From Stratiolaelaps scimitus (Eukaryota; Arthropoda; Arachnida; Mesostigmata; Laelapidae): a stretch of 64,000 nt of DNA. Numbering within the stretch: position 1 is the first letter of the stretch; every line of letters starts with the position of its first letter. The DNA is taken from positions 5,035,501-5,099,500 of the forward strand of contig JABWDB010000007.1 of the NCBI GenBank assembly GCA_019614645.1, read 5' to 3'. The notes under the pieces are model-generated. The model was not told the origin of the DNA and did no database searches. It saw only the letters and a list, made by a program, of their open reading frames with translations. The position numbers and the translations under genes are program-made. This document shows, in pieces, positions 51,829 through 64,000 of the stretch.

Positions 51829-54257
51829 TTACCGTTTAGAGGGAACCGATATTGACGACGTGCGAAGAAAAAGTAGACCGTCAAACACGAAGTGTTCCTA
51901 CCACATGCTGAATCAAGAAATGGAACGGTAACCCCCGTCGATGTAGACGAAAGACCGTTTGAAGCGATATGATGATGACGTACCTCCTTGTCTCCCTCTC
52001 CTTTAGCGCTCTGTCACACTCTCTCACTCTAAGGGAGACTGTCAAATTCGCCCACTGGTCGGCGACGGCCTACTCATAATGAGCGTCGGATCAGAAACTT
52101 CGACATACCGATACGCTGACGAAAACATACGTCAAATGCAGAATTCGCTTGAGTGAAGCCTGGAAATCGACCATCGGTCAGGATGAACATGTGTAAACAA
52201 GCACGTGTCGGATTCAGCCTACCGGGATTTTTGGCCCGCAAAATCGTTGATTTGAGCCCGTCATGCTCCAAAGGCATAGCTCGAGTCAATGGCGGACAAA
52301 TTCATTATCGAGTCTAAGTACTTGAAGGACCGATTGCATTCAGCGCTGATTTGTATCTTAGCTCAAATCGTAGTCGCACGCTTCGACCCGCTCTAATCCA
52401 CAGTTAATCTGGTGATAAATTACAGGTATTTCTAAATAATCTTCGTGGACACTTCGTGAACATTGGACATTTTTAAATTACTAATTAAGGTGTGATTAGG
52501 ATGTGATTGATATAACGAATGTGGACGAGTATCACCGCATCCGTTTAGAGAAAGGGGCTCACGCAAAATTAATAGGAAACTGTGTCCATTGGCGTGAATG
52601 ATCTCGCGCAAAGCGAGAGTTATCGTGAAGACAGTGTGAACGAAAAAGTGCCTTATGAAGTCTACGACTGAAGCTCGCATGCTCAATGTATTACCATTAG
52701 TGTACTCGCCGAATCTGTCGAAGAAATGACACAGCAAAAACACTGTAGTGTTGTGACCATAAATACTCGTGAAGAGGTCAAGAATATCGCCAAACTGGAA
52801 GTTGAACAACGCAACAATGAACGAATGGGCAAAGATTTATCACGTTCTGAGGGCAAAGGGAACAGCTGGCGCGAAATAGCGGATCGTTTCGAATTCTATC
52901 TATGTGTTATCGTAACTAAAGTCCCTGCGTCACTAATTATTGTACATGTTAAGATACACAATAATATCGAAATAAACGCCCTCAGACTTGCCAACATATG
53001 CAGATGGCGATGCAGCAGTGACGTGACGGTTGCACTAGCTAGTCATATGGGTTAAGCTGGTTCTATATCTAATCGCGCGTATTCAATCAGCTGAAGATAC
53101 GTTAATGATTACGATTTTATTATATTATCAATATCAGCAATGATTATAATTAGTCGTAAGTTGGTTAACGGTTAGCACCCATCACAGGCGAAAAGAAAAT
53201 ATAAAGTATGCAGATCAGCGTTTCTAAATCTTTATAGAATAGGCATATTTAGGCGTGAGGTCGTGAATCAGTGATCGTGGTAGTGCGTCTCCGAAGAAGT
53301 GCTGGTGGGGTGTACAGCAGGTGGTAAATAATTAAAGTGTCTCAAACAGTGACTGCCTCTCCCTCTACGATTACCTTGATTTTTATTTGGTCATCCGATG
53401 TATACGATGTCAGTCCTTTCGGATGGCGTTGACACTGTTTTGGAAATCATCTGAACTTGTGTCAGTCCGACCATACCGAATAGAAAACCTCGTGCCTATC
53501 TATAACATTAAAGGAATTGGCTCATCTCGCTTCGGCCAAAGTCATAAATTATACAGGTCTCCTTCCAAGGGAGTCTTCTTAAATCTACCTTGTACCCCAT
53601 GTTCTTCATTGACATCGTGAATGCTTGCCGCCATTCGAATATGCTTGTCTGTTCGCAGATTGCATTGGTTCGCCGATATTTCACGACAGCCTCGTAAGGT
53701 CAATGACGCCCTAAGCTTCATTTCTAACTGAATTGCCAATTGTCAATTAACTCATCTAAGTCGACACTTCTGCGCCCGCTCTTAGTGCAGAGTACGTTGA
53801 TAATGCCACCCTTAATATTCATACTGGACCTAGTACTAGGCCAACCCGTTCTCGCTTCCTTAGCATTACGGTCGCAGGTTCACCGGCGATTCATTATACA
53901 TATCACTCAACTCAGGTCGAAGCTTGCGGGATTTATTGCTATTATTGTTATAATCAGATAGTATCTGATAGAGTCGAACTATTGTTTCATATTGTATCAT
54001 GCTTTTTTCAGTATTAGATTGCCGTGCATTCATCACCTTGAATATTTATTTCGACCAAGTAATGCTATCTATCATAGTCTTATCCTTCAATGACAAAAGC
54101 GGTACGTAATATACGTCTTTTCAGTGCCAGTTACGGCGTCATTGTTCAGCTACTCCAAAAGTGTACACGATTCAGTTCGTGTCGACTTCTTAGTCGGCAC
54201 TTCAGTTTACAAAATGATCCCTGGTTACTGCCTGTGTCTAACGCCAGTTGAGGAATA
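51829..54257. other. Intergenic stretch
   Basis: No gene supported. Frames of up to 125 codons (52432-52809, minus) show no recognisable domain. Confidence 0.4.
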
Positions 54258-54411
54258 CGTTGTGGCGTCTGCGAACGCTGCCTGTCGGTACGACACGTAG
54301 GTGCACGGGTTCGATCCCCACCGTTGGACAATTGCATTTAGGGGTCAGTTTTAAGACGTAATGCTAAAAGTAGTACCGTGGTCGTTAAATGTTGGCTGAG
54401 AGTCAGCCCAA
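54258..54411 (+). repeat. SINE family 2, most complete copy
   Basis: An A-box-like head (TTGTGGCGTCTGCGAACG), B box (GGTTCGATCCCC), CACCGTTGGACAATTGCATT, then TACCGTGGTCGTTAAATGTTGGCT and AGTCAGCCC. This order defines the family: a tRNA-derived 5' part followed by a tRNA-unrelated body. Confidence 0.75.
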
Positions 54412-55475
54412 AAACTTGAATACTACCCGTCGGGTGGGGGTCACGGCTCGTCTTGTCCACTGGCTCCGTGCGCGGAAGGATTCAGGGCGTCACAATACTC
54501 TTGGATTCCGTGGTTCCTTATTCTGAAATTCTCACCTGTCTCTGTCCGAAGGTGTAGCAGGCTGCTCGCGTAACGACTTGAAATTCATTCTAAAGCCTAC
54601 TTCCTTGATGGATATCTAACCGGGCTCGCTCTAACTAAGTACGTACAGCATAGTGTCTGTATTTCGAACTGTACGCATAACATTTAACTCGTGTGATCTC
54701 TCGTTAATTGAATTCGTCACAGTATAGTAGACGTCTGCGTAGGTGGCCATCGTCGCTATTGATCCAACTATCGTTGCAAATGTGTGTATAATATAAGTAA
54801 CCGTCCAAGTACATTTTGTTTAACTAATTTTGATGTTGAAAGTAATGTTGGAAAATAAAAAATGCCATTAGCTATAAAGTTAAAAAGAAAATCAAAATTT
54901 ATTTGGTAGAGTTGACGTTACCGATTCGCTTTCCTTCCTGCTAGGGACGAAACTTCAGTGAAGAAAAATGGGTCTGTGAGTGGATTGATGGAATAGCAAT
55001 ACTAATTGTATAACCGTTTGATTGGGCGCAAATATTGCCCGCTGATGGTGAATAAACATTAATTATAAAAGTCGAAGTTAACATAAGATTGTTTGTTATT
55101 AAAAAAAAACAAAGCAGATATCGTGTATTGTTATATATGGTACGTTAGAGATCGAACCACCATATAAATTCAGCCTAATCGAGTTGATTGTGTTGTAGCC
55201 GAGTGCGCAGAACTCAAAGCGACTCTTGTCGAGGCCAACCATAACGGAGATCAGCTCATGTTAGCAAGTTCGCGTAAACTGATTGTATTATAAATATGAG
55301 GCAGATCATATGAGTATCACAGTCCCATTGAAGCTGACTGCTTTCGGACGTTTCTGGGTAAAAATATTTCCCAGACCGTGCAAAAAAAAAGATATATATA
55401 TATATATATATTATATTTTTAAAAAACAACTATAATATGTATACATATGCAAAGGGACTTTCATATCAAGGAAAC

Positions 55476-55481
55476 TTTATT
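55476..55481 (-). promoter_or_regulatory. Poly(A) signal downstream of the 154-aa Cys-rich gene
   Basis: AATAAA on the minus strand, about 143 bases after the stop at 55624. Confidence 0.35.
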
Positions 55482-55623
55482 CCTAGTGTTCAACTAGACT
55501 CATTACCCCAATGGATTCCGTCGTGGTTCCCGTCCGTTCATCAGTGGTGCTCGTTAACTGTTTCATGCGCCGAGTGTAACAGGGCCGCCGCCTGTATTCG
55601 TCACGAAGGTCGGCTAAAATAAA

Positions 55624-57623
55624 TTACGGCCTGTGGCAATTACGTATCCTCTTTCCTCGGCGTGGCGGAACGTAACGAGGCACCCGTAGTGCTCGCGGAA
55701 CTCGACGCGAGCGTCGTTTGCGCCCACCTTCACCTTCGGCTTCATCTTCCTCGCCGAGTGGTGGAGATGACGTTGTCACCGCCGGAGGATTGCGGAGACA
55801 TTTACAGCTGTATTCCCCTGGGTGAAAAATAATGAATGGTGTTATCCGTGATGGCTTGGCGCTACGCCAATGTGAGCTCGAACCACGTAACTATTAATCT
55901 GCAGCAGGAAAAGGTGTCAAGGCACCTTGGGAGTACCGTAGCGTAGCAAGTTCGGGGTCAGCAAGGAAAAAAAAAAACAGTCGCAAGAGTTGGCCTATTC
56001 GACAGTGAACTTCAAGCCCCATTCTCGTTCTGGCCCATCAGTTCGCATGATTTATCATCGTTTATACGCCAGTCACAGGCTCTAGGCTTCAAAATTTGCC
56101 TACTGATAAGGCTTCGTTCGCAAATAGACCTTAGTTCAATACTCAACCTTTGGTCCGTATTTCGCATGCAGGTGAGCAGCGCTGCTGTCGCTACAGCAGA
56201 GTTCTCATCACAATTACTACAACACATATTACATGCACCTTTAGCTACGAGACGGGGACTTCTCTCTATTCGATGACAGACAATTTTTTATCAGTTCTAC
56301 GACGTTTTTCGAAACAACGAAGGCAAGAATCTTTTGAGCGGATACTCAAGTCAATTGCAAATCGAGAACACATCAAAAAGCCCAGTGAAAACAAAAAACC
56401 CGTTTTGAAGGTCTTCGAGGGAGTGGTATCAAACAACCGTGTAGCGATATTTCTTCACGAAAACCCAAGCGTTGTATACTTGCAATTCAGTTATTAAATC
56501 ACAATTGGATTGAATTGAATACCGTCGATTTCGTATACCAATGAAAGTCAAACGAGTTGCAGCCTTTTCGGGAGCACTTTTTCAAACGCACGAATAGAGA
56601 ACGAACCGCCACATCGATACAAAATGACCGGAGTAATGGTGGCCAGCACATTCGGGTCCTGTCAAAATTGCCGTGTCTCATACCAGAGGTGGTGATGCAA
56701 ATGACGACCAGAGAAATGTATTTACCTTCGTCGACATGGCAGAAGTGATATTGGCAGGGTCTGCAGGTTCCTTTGCAATGGCGGCGGCATTTCTCCAGTT
56801 CGCAAGAGTTGCACGGTCGGGCTGCAGGCAAGTGTTGTAAGGTTAACCAAGAGTGAAGTTAGTTACGAAACTGAATCCACGTAGGAACTCAAGTTCTCGT
56901 TCAAAGGAAACACGAACGTAAGTAACACACACTGAGCAGTACGCCTACTTTGTATTCTTTCAAATTGACATTTAGCGTAGAGCAACGATTAGAAAACGAA
57001 CCGGGCGTGTATCTGATTCGCGTTCGGTTAGGCTGCGCGCGACGGTCTCATTGAGACCGCGTAACAGGTATCTATAATTAGCTGTTGTCCAATGAAAAAT
57101 GATTATGTATGGTTATTGCGTGAGGATTGCAATGAATGGAATAACTAACCTCTATTTGCTTTGTGACTCTTACACAAGTTCGGGGATCAGTCTGTTGTTG
57201 ATCACAAGTTGTTGCTTCTAAGGTGGTCTATTATTATAAATATGAATGATGCTCAGGGTGATAATGATAGTATATATACATAGTGTTTAATGACACAATT
57301 GGCTAGTTCGACCTTAGCGCACCCCTGGTTCTTTTCAGTCGATTAAAGAATCAATTATAATATTATTATTGTTATTTCACTGAACAATTTCGCATTGTAT
57401 ACGATGGGTGCGTGTGCGATAGCGCTCCATCTGTCGAAGTGAGCTTACTTTTAGGTTCCTCCGTGGGGCCAGCTTTCATGGCATTGACCGTTCCATCACC
57501 AGTCGGTGACTCATGATCGCTAACCGAATCTAGACAATTAACTAGCACGCTTGGGTTATTAATGCACATCAAGGCAAAAATCACCACCGTCGTTAACCAT
57601 GCTTCTCCGGGGTGTCGCATCAT
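55624..57623 (-). CDS. Secreted cysteine-rich peptide with CSαβ-like spacing (154 aa)
   Basis: Three minus-strand exons join in phase at GT-AG sites: 57623-57449, 56821-56726 and 55817-55624. An in-frame stop precedes the ATG. Residues 1-31 form a signal peptide with a hydrophobic core (TTVVIFALMCI). An acidic linker follows to residue 58. The cysteine domain spans residues 62-97 with cysteines at 62, 65, 70, 74, 78, 81, 86, 95 and 97; spacing CxxC, C4C, C3C ... C8CxC recalls the CSαβ fold of defensins and scorpion-type peptides. The C-terminal tail is rich in Arg (GRKRRSRR, RRGKRIR) and ends with a tenth cysteine at 151. The gene at 63201-61067 is a paralogue with the same intron phase before the domain. 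Function is unknown: antimicrobial, salivary or venom-like, or signalling are possible. Dibasic-rich sites suggest processing. Confidence 0.7.
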
Positions 57624-60562
57624 TCACGCGGGGGCAATCCGATGCGGCGAGTCCAAGCTTTCCACACACCTGTATGACCCCAGCGAGTTTGTCGCGGTAC
57701 GCGGCTGTAGCGGAATTCTCCTCAACGTTGCTTGGTTACCGTACGACGACTCTTTTCATAGCAGGTCCAGCGTGTTCCTTGGCGAGAGGTAAGAGCTGTA
57801 TAGGCTCGCACGCCGCTTGGTCAGTCACTTGCGATCGATACAATGTATGAGTAGGAGGTTTAAGAATCGACGCTGGCTGCCTCTACTGGTCACACGCCAT
57901 AGAGTGAACGTTTTAGGTCGATAGGCTAGAACGAAGCGTACAAACCCTATTGATAATAACGTAGCCGTGAGAAGAACTTATTTGCTGGTCGTCCGAGTCG
58001 ATGTCGAATCGTGACCCTTTGCCGATAATCACAACGCGACACGTGGAAACAAGATGGGCCGCGTTCGTTTTACGTACAACAGGATACTTCCTAATTAGAC
58101 TGCAATACAAGTAGTACGGCGGAACTAAGGCTATGTTGTCGTGTCCCGAGTTCACTCAACCCACACAAACCCTGTGAATTCTATGTCTCTCTCTCTCTCT
58201 CTCTCTCCTTCTGTTTCTTTCTTTCTTATTGTCAAATTAGCTAATAAATAGCGTAAATTTCACAAAACATCATAAAAGTCTAATGCTTCGGGCGCACTTC
58301 CACCAGTGTCTCCCTGTGACTTCCACGGTACCGCTCGCGTTTGAATCGCCTTCAACGATGCAGCGGAACCGAGTGTGGTATTCCAAGTGATGGCCACGTG
58401 AAGGTCGCGTAACATCTTACAGTGTCTTGCTCTTAGTGGCTCCTTACAGAGGTCAGGTCTCCCTTTTATTGCCCTCACCGTATTGCACTAGCGGATGTAC
58501 AGACGTATATCCAGATAGAACAGCCAGCCGCTCTCAGTTCATTTACGTAATACCAAACGATCGCCCGCGCTCAAGCCAAACGCAGGCTGATAATGCGTGG
58601 CTAGTAGCTCACTGTACGTTGGAGTTCACTGGTGCACAGCAAGTCCCTGAGCAATAGGCGTTTGTTGACTCGAGGAAAAAGACCTTGGTCAATAGCGAAG
58701 CGAGCCACGAGAAAGGGTATGACAGGGATACTTATACGTAATGGGTAGTTGAGTTTAGTCGACAAGAAGACATGGGGTCCCTCATTTCGGTTTGGCGTGC
58801 AACGTGTTGTGGCTGCAAAATATGACTTTTTGAAGAATATGTCCACTTGGTTTGTGGCTTGATTGTGATTGATATCATGTGAGCTGGCACTATTCAAGGG
58901 CAATATTTTTGAAGAGATATGCGTTGTTTCCTTTTGAGGTTTGGATAGGATTTGGTAGAGCGTTCTGCTCACCCAGTTGTGAGGGCAGATGCTGAGGGCA
59001 GGTGGCGTGTTGGATAAAGGAGTAGTATTAGATTCAAGGGGAGTTGTGTAGGGTCAGAGGGTCAAATCTGAGAGGAGAATCTTCACAATTTTGAAAAAAA
59101 AATTGAAAAAAATCAGTAGTCGCAAGTAATGTGGTCTGCGGCACAGCTGGCACTGTGCAGAAACAAAGGCATACCCCGCATGACCCCTGTATACGTCATA
59201 AATACTGCATGTTTACATACACGGGGCTTTTTACAGACACCCTATTGACCACAGTAACCGTTAACGGACGGGAAGTGGATAGAGGTCCTAAATGGGAGGT
59301 CTGAGAGTCAGCTAACCACGTCATGTCCGTACGGCAAGGAGGATGTATACTTGTATACATCTCACCGCTCCCTAACTGAAGGAATACGCTAAGCTATACA
59401 GGGAAGGACCGTTCTGGTCGAAAATCGTCAACAGTAGTAGAATGGGGGACGGTCACGGTGTTGTTGTCATGCTTTGGCATGGCAACACCGCCCCTTTGGG
59501 AAAAGAAGTTGTGACTTTAGATCGAAGGTTGTTTTCAAATCGGGACAGACAGCATTTGATCATTTTAAAATTATATATACGCTAATTCTTGAGACGCACT
59601 ATAATAATGGAAAACCTAGCAAATGCTAGATCAGCTTAGGCGATTCCGATCAGATTTATTTGAGCCTAAGAATGACACCTGCATTTGAGTCCAACAGTTT
59701 TGTGCTGCAGGGCCAGGTCGACTTGCACTTTGTGATGACAGAAGACTATCTATAAATAAAACACAAACACTTTGGGGGTTATTCAATAACAAGTACTTGT
59801 TTTTATTATATTTATATCAAAAATGACCTTTAGCATATTGCATTGACATTTCAATGATTGGCTAGCCGAAATGTAGTAAATTACTTGAAACTTAATTCGA
59901 ATTCAGGTCATAGAGTTCGGCCCAGAACAGCCCAACTCGAATTTACAAGGTGATTTTTCTACTGTCCATTTTGTATCGTCGGAGAGATTGTCGATCTTCC
60001 ACAAGTTCTAATCGATGATAAGATACCAACAAAAGGACCCCTCCCAGGCCTACAATCTACGATACGATGACTTCTAGCCGGCGGAGTCCATTTCATACGG
60101 ATGATAAGGTTGATAATATAAGCGTTTATATTGCTTTATTAAACTGAACTGCGAACAGCCAGCCATCATGACAATGATTTTTCTAGTGGGAGCCTCTCAG
60201 CGATTTACCATAAGCAGCAAACGTGTACATGGGGCTAAGCTGTAGCGCTAGCATTGACTATGAAAATTTGAGGAGGATGGCATCGCCATTATCACATGCT
60301 ACTGTTTGCCCTTGTATCAATTTAGTGACTAGAAAATGGTTTCACATTGTACCACAAGGTTTGATCGGCAACACTGTTGCCACAGAGAGATGAATCGTTT
60401 GACATTGTCTATCTAATTTCTTTTTGTTGTAGTTGAACACTTGCTATTTTGCATCAAACCCATAATAAGAAATATCTATTGAAGGAATTCATTTGGGAAT
60501 TGACGAAATAGTTGATGTTACAATCACTTTTTACTAGATGACCTATGTACGTTGTACATAAG
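57624..60562. other. Intergenic stretch between the two Cys-rich genes
   Basis: No gene supported. It holds a (TC)n tract (58182-58208) and a perfect 9-bp hairpin at 59342-59361. A minus-strand frame at 58260-58478 shows no known domain. Confidence 0.4.
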
Positions 60563-60671
60563 GAAGCCAGAGGCCGCAGGTTCGGGCCCTGCCGTGTGAC
60601 ATATAAGAGAGCTTAAGCATTGTAAAATTGCAGCTCCTTCAATAAACCAATAAACCTTTACCTTTACCTTT
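60563..60671 (+). repeat. SINE family 1, copy f (5' truncated)
   Basis: Starts at GAAGCCAGAGGCCGCAGGTTCGGGCCC and keeps body, AATAAA and (CCTTTA)n tail. It is nearly identical to copy b over the shared part, so it is young. Confidence 0.85.
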
Positions 60672-60829
60672 TACACTGATATGCCAATGACCTGTTACAT
60701 AATGATTATTCTTCCCCTGTAAACCAAATACCTCATACACCTGAGCATCTCAACAAGCGAGATTAAGCAGGGGAACTTTTGAGCAGATTAGTCTTCCCGG
60801 GGAGTCGAACCCATGAAAGAACTAGCTAG

Positions 60830-60835
60830 TTTATT
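60830..60835 (-). promoter_or_regulatory. Poly(A) signal downstream of the mucin-like Cys-rich gene
   Basis: AATAAA on the minus strand about 230 bases after the stop at 61067. Several other AT-rich candidates exist, so this is tentative. Confidence 0.3.
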
Positions 60836-61066
60836 GAGGGGAGATTGGTGTTTGATCTAGACGGAATCTAGATACCACTGCAAACAGAACAACTTCCTTA
60901 GGCTTATTCTGGAATGATAGAAATGGCTACTGTAAACTTGAGCCTCGCAGAGGGAATATTATTCGTGTCGATGATTTCGATGTTATTAGAGTTCTCTCTC
61001 TACTGCTGCCTGACACCGGACAACGCTGATAGCGTCTGTGAGCGGCGGGAATAACGAGCTAGGACT

Positions 61067-63201
61067 TCATCCAAATTTACTACCGTCCTTATCGGTACAG
61101 CGGCGCACTCTTCGGGCCTTGGCGGGGACGAATCTCGCGGAGCGGGCCTGAAGCCGGACCCGGGTGCACATGCATTCGCGCTCCTCGCCATCAACCGTGC
61201 AGCGGGATATCAGCCCGTGGCTACAGCGACGGCGGCACAGCTCGATGTCGCAAGCTGAACACTCTGGGGAACGATTGTAGCACAGAAGAGATATGTGTGA
61301 ATGTTGGTTTCCCGTAAGCGATTCGTTTGCGTTCCTCAATGAGTTTCGATTGTCTCGTTAACGTCTACTTAGTGCTGACATCGAGAATAATATAGGTGTA
61401 TATGCAGACGTGATTAGGACACTCATGAAATAAGTTATCGTTCGGGGGTGTGGTGAATGACCTCATAATGACCGAATGATGTAGCATATCTGAAACGACT
61501 GGAACGAAGCTAAAATAATAATAATAATAAAAATTATTATTATAATAATATAATTTATAAACTAATAAAAGCTCTGGTAAATATCGCTTGTATGGGAGCG
61601 CCTACTATAACCACTGCTGCTGGGCGCTAGTGACAACGATGTTGCTCGCGTCACGTAAATACGTGCCACGAGCAACATCGGCTGGTGATTGAAACCTTCG
61701 GGAATTAAATGAAAATCATGCAGCAGTCTGATAGCGACAACTTTGCCATATGATAGCAATACCACATTGTAACAATATGCTCGAACCTGCTGTAAAAATG
61801 AATTTATTATAGAATAAGCCCAACATTTTGGACAAGTGATCTTGTGTGCACCTTTAGTCGCTCTTTTTTTTGTAGGCTTCTTGTATCTATACTGCTCTTT
61901 CACAAGGTCAATGGATCTAGTGAATGTATTAGGCAGCTGCACGCGTGGCTGGATAAATCAATGCATTTACGAACATGCCGAGTAATGAAGGGTAGGAATA
62001 ATGCATGTAACACATTTACCCACAAACTTTATCGGAAGAAAAATACCAACACCACAGCAACCTCTCTGTACGATCATCCCGTAGATTTCCGGCTCCAAGT
62101 ATAATAGGTGATTGATGGATGAAGACCGGTTGGCCAAGTGAATGTTTTACAAAGAACATTAAGTGAAAAGAGCATTGCCCAGCGGACTCCGGTCAGTTTC
62201 ACACTATAGGGCCCGCTGCTCGAGTGTATCGACTCTGCGTGCAAAACGGTGAAACCTAGCGAACGTGTTGTAAAGTACATGGAAAGTGATATTTTCGTGG
62301 ATATTGTACTTCCTTCACTAATCAGTATTGGAAAATGCACTCTGTGCCACGAATCGAGCAGTTGATTACCTTGGTTTTGTGTGTTAGTCGATGTTCACTG
62401 ATATCGAGCACAACAGCTGTTATCTATCGATCTGCCAATTTACTCACTATCGATTATAAGTGGATGATAAAGATCGATTCCATGCAGGGCAGGATGATCT
62501 GTCAGCCTCGTAGTTCTTTCAGCCGTTGCGTCCGCCGGCACGGAAGCCGAAGCAGGGGTACCTTTGGGAATAACAGTTGACACCGTGGTCGCCTTTGGGC
62601 TCGAGGTTATTTCGTCTGTTGACCGACCACCTCCAAACGTTGTCCGTGCCTGGGCCGTATTAACATCTTTCGGGCCAGCGGTGCTCGACTGGCCGATCGA
62701 TACCGTTCTCGGTGCAGACGTCATGCTTCTAGTGTTGCTCGAATCAGTCGTCAGTTTGTCTGTTGCAGTCGTTCCCCGTCGATTTCCGTCCGTCGAGCCC
62801 AAATCTTTGCCAGCCCCCTCCGCCGTGTGAGGTGCAGCGTCCTTCTCGTCATTTGTAATCTCACTCGTGGGCTGCTCCGCGGTAGTCCGTTCTCCTAGCG
62901 TTGTGGGTAGTTCTTTGCTGGGTTCTGGTTGCATTGATGCCGACCCATCGCCCACGCTATCATCGCCGGTATGCTGGGCAACAGTAGTTACAATTGGAAC
63001 TGCGACTGCAGGTGCACTTGGAGTTGTCTGATTGTGCTCGTCCTGTAACGGCGTTGTTGGCGACAGAGGACCACCATTCGTTTGTAGGCTTGCTGTCGTC
63101 GTTTCCGGATTTACCTGAGCCCGAGTCGTCAGAATGCCGGCGAAAATCAATGCCACAGACACGAAGTGTCTCAACATTTTGCACACGTTGCTGATGTCCA
63201 A
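61067..63201 (-). CDS. Secreted mucin-like protein with C-terminal cysteine-rich domain (316 aa)
   Basis: Two minus-strand exons: 63201-62448, ending at the strong donor GATA|GTGAGTAA, and 61263-61067. Phase 1 to 1 matches. Residues 9-29 (MLRHFVSVALIFAGILTTRAQ) are a signal peptide; the ATG at 63201 adds eight residues. Residues 30-250 are Thr/Ser/Pro/Ala-rich with few hydrophobics, typical of O-glycosylated mucin-like regions. The second exon has cysteines at 253, 256, 261, 265, 273, 282, 284 and 307. Spacing CxxC, C4C, C3C and C8CxC is identical to the paralogue at 57623-55624, which has one extra cysteine pair in the loop. The Arg-rich tail (FVPAKARRVRRC) also aligns with the paralogue. 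Likely secreted or cuticular/salivary, with the Cys domain possibly released at basic sites; this is inference. Confidence 0.7.
61637..61680. repeat. Two-step hairpin (12-bp outer, 5-bp inner stem)
   Basis: CGATGTTGCTCG at 61637-61648 pairs perfectly with 61669-61680. Inside, CACGT pairs with ACGTG around an AAAT loop, separated by a symmetric 3-base internal loop. It lies in the long intron of the mucin-like gene. Confidence 0.75.
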
Positions 63202-64000
63202 TCAACTGTTTGCCTTCCTTGCGACAATGAGTACTCCTTCACCCCTCGAAGGACTTAACGGAAGGCTAGCGCTGCTCTAAACAACAAAACAACCATGAAT
63301 TGCTACAGAAGTCATCCACCACCTCTGCATGCACACTACACTGCGCACCCTGTCGCAATGTGATAGCCCGTGACAGCGCTGTCCATGGCCTAGCCTATGG
63401 CCATTCGTGGGTTGCCAACCTTGCGGCACGCGCTCTGGTGAAGTCGGCGGCGTCAGACCCATAAAACCGCTGTCGTGCCCTCTGGGTCGTGAGCGTGCGG
63501 TCCGATGGGTCGCGGTCGGAGTCCAGCTAGACAGCTACGTTGTACGACCCTCTGCTGGTGGTACATGGCTCACGGCGCGAGGTCGGATGGGTCAGTCATC
63601 CGTAGGCGACAGCACACAGCAGGGCGCTGAACGGCAACGCCACCCGGCGGACCGCGGGGGAGCGGGGATCTTTGAGGGAGGCTGTTCGACGAGCCGACGC
63701 TATCTGCGTCGGCTCACGTACGACTGCTCGCAGGAGAGACACACATCGCATGCGCTGCGCCACGCTGGGCCACACCGAGCGCTGTCCCTACGGCCGCTGA
63801 ACATTCAAGGGATACCGTTCACCGTAGACATACAACATGAGCTGAGCAGGGCAGAGCGACGGAATCCGAGCTACGATGTTGAGTGTACAATAGCACGCAC
63901 AGCGAACTGGCTGAGAACGGCTGCCACATTGCAGCTACATTGTATCCAGAATGGGAAATGGCCGCTTAGAGTGGCTAACGCGGCCTCCTAATCTGACCGC
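63202..64000. other. GC-rich region upstream of the mucin-like gene
   Basis: GC content rises clearly beyond 63300. An open plus-strand frame runs from 63407 to 63991 (194 codons) but its composition (Arg-rich, no domain) fits GC-rich noncoding DNA or an old repeat; I give it as unassigned. A perfect 10-bp GC-rich hairpin (GAGCCGACGC, loop TATCT) is at 63691-63715. Confidence 0.35.

Noticed and set aside
63407..63991. 194-codon plus-strand frame
   Set aside because: High GC makes stops rare; there is no domain or repeat periodicity and the frame is only one of several open ones. Kept as unassigned.

Overview
The window is eukaryotic nuclear DNA from an arthropod. It has intron-containing genes with canonical GT-AG junctions, long AT-rich intergenic stretches, many (TA)n tracts, tRNA-derived SINEs, and LINE and BEL/Pao remnants. 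Secreted cysteine-rich peptides and protein similarities recalled from memory fit a chelicerate, possibly a parasitiform mite or tick, but I cannot prove this from the sequence. Exon models below were built by hand from splice motifs, phase and family similarity; no transcript data were used.

1-18 kb: three same-strand paralogues (1100-3023, 10007-11167, 17204-17839) and one decayed unit (about 9540-9910) form a family built of tandem ~160-residue units plus a C-terminal domain that resembles LOTUS/OST-HTH winged helices. Between them lies a pile of broken mobile elements (11.6-15.6 kb): a short repeat, a SINE tail, a LINE with a zinc-finger ORF1 and an endonuclease, and the 3' end of a BEL/Pao element with integrase and probable LTR. 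The first paralogue carries a single-base frameshift.

18-31 kb: after two SINEs and a long (TA)n array come two minus-strand genes: a YEATS-domain protein with an AT-hook-like motif (about 24501-21419, four exons) and the Fe(II)/2-oxoglutarate hydroxylase JMJD7 (31037-28452, five exons).

31-50 kb: an unidentified two-exon acidic protein on the minus strand (37905-34541), then cyclin H (39587-43155, seven exons) and a MICOS subunit of the MIC26/MIC27 family (45718-49436, six exons) on the plus strand.

50-64 kb: mostly gene-poor, with SINE copies, then two minus-strand paralogues (57623-55624 and 63201-61067) coding for secreted peptides with matching cysteine spacing (CxxC, C4C, C3C ... C8CxC), a shared intron position and phase, and basic C-terminal tails; one carries a long Thr/Ser-rich mucin-like N-terminal region. 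These peptides and the LOTUS-like family are the two most likely undescribed systems here. The housekeeping genes (transcription/chromatin: cyclin H, YEATS, JMJD7; mitochondrial cristae: MIC26/27) are not functionally linked in any way I can see.
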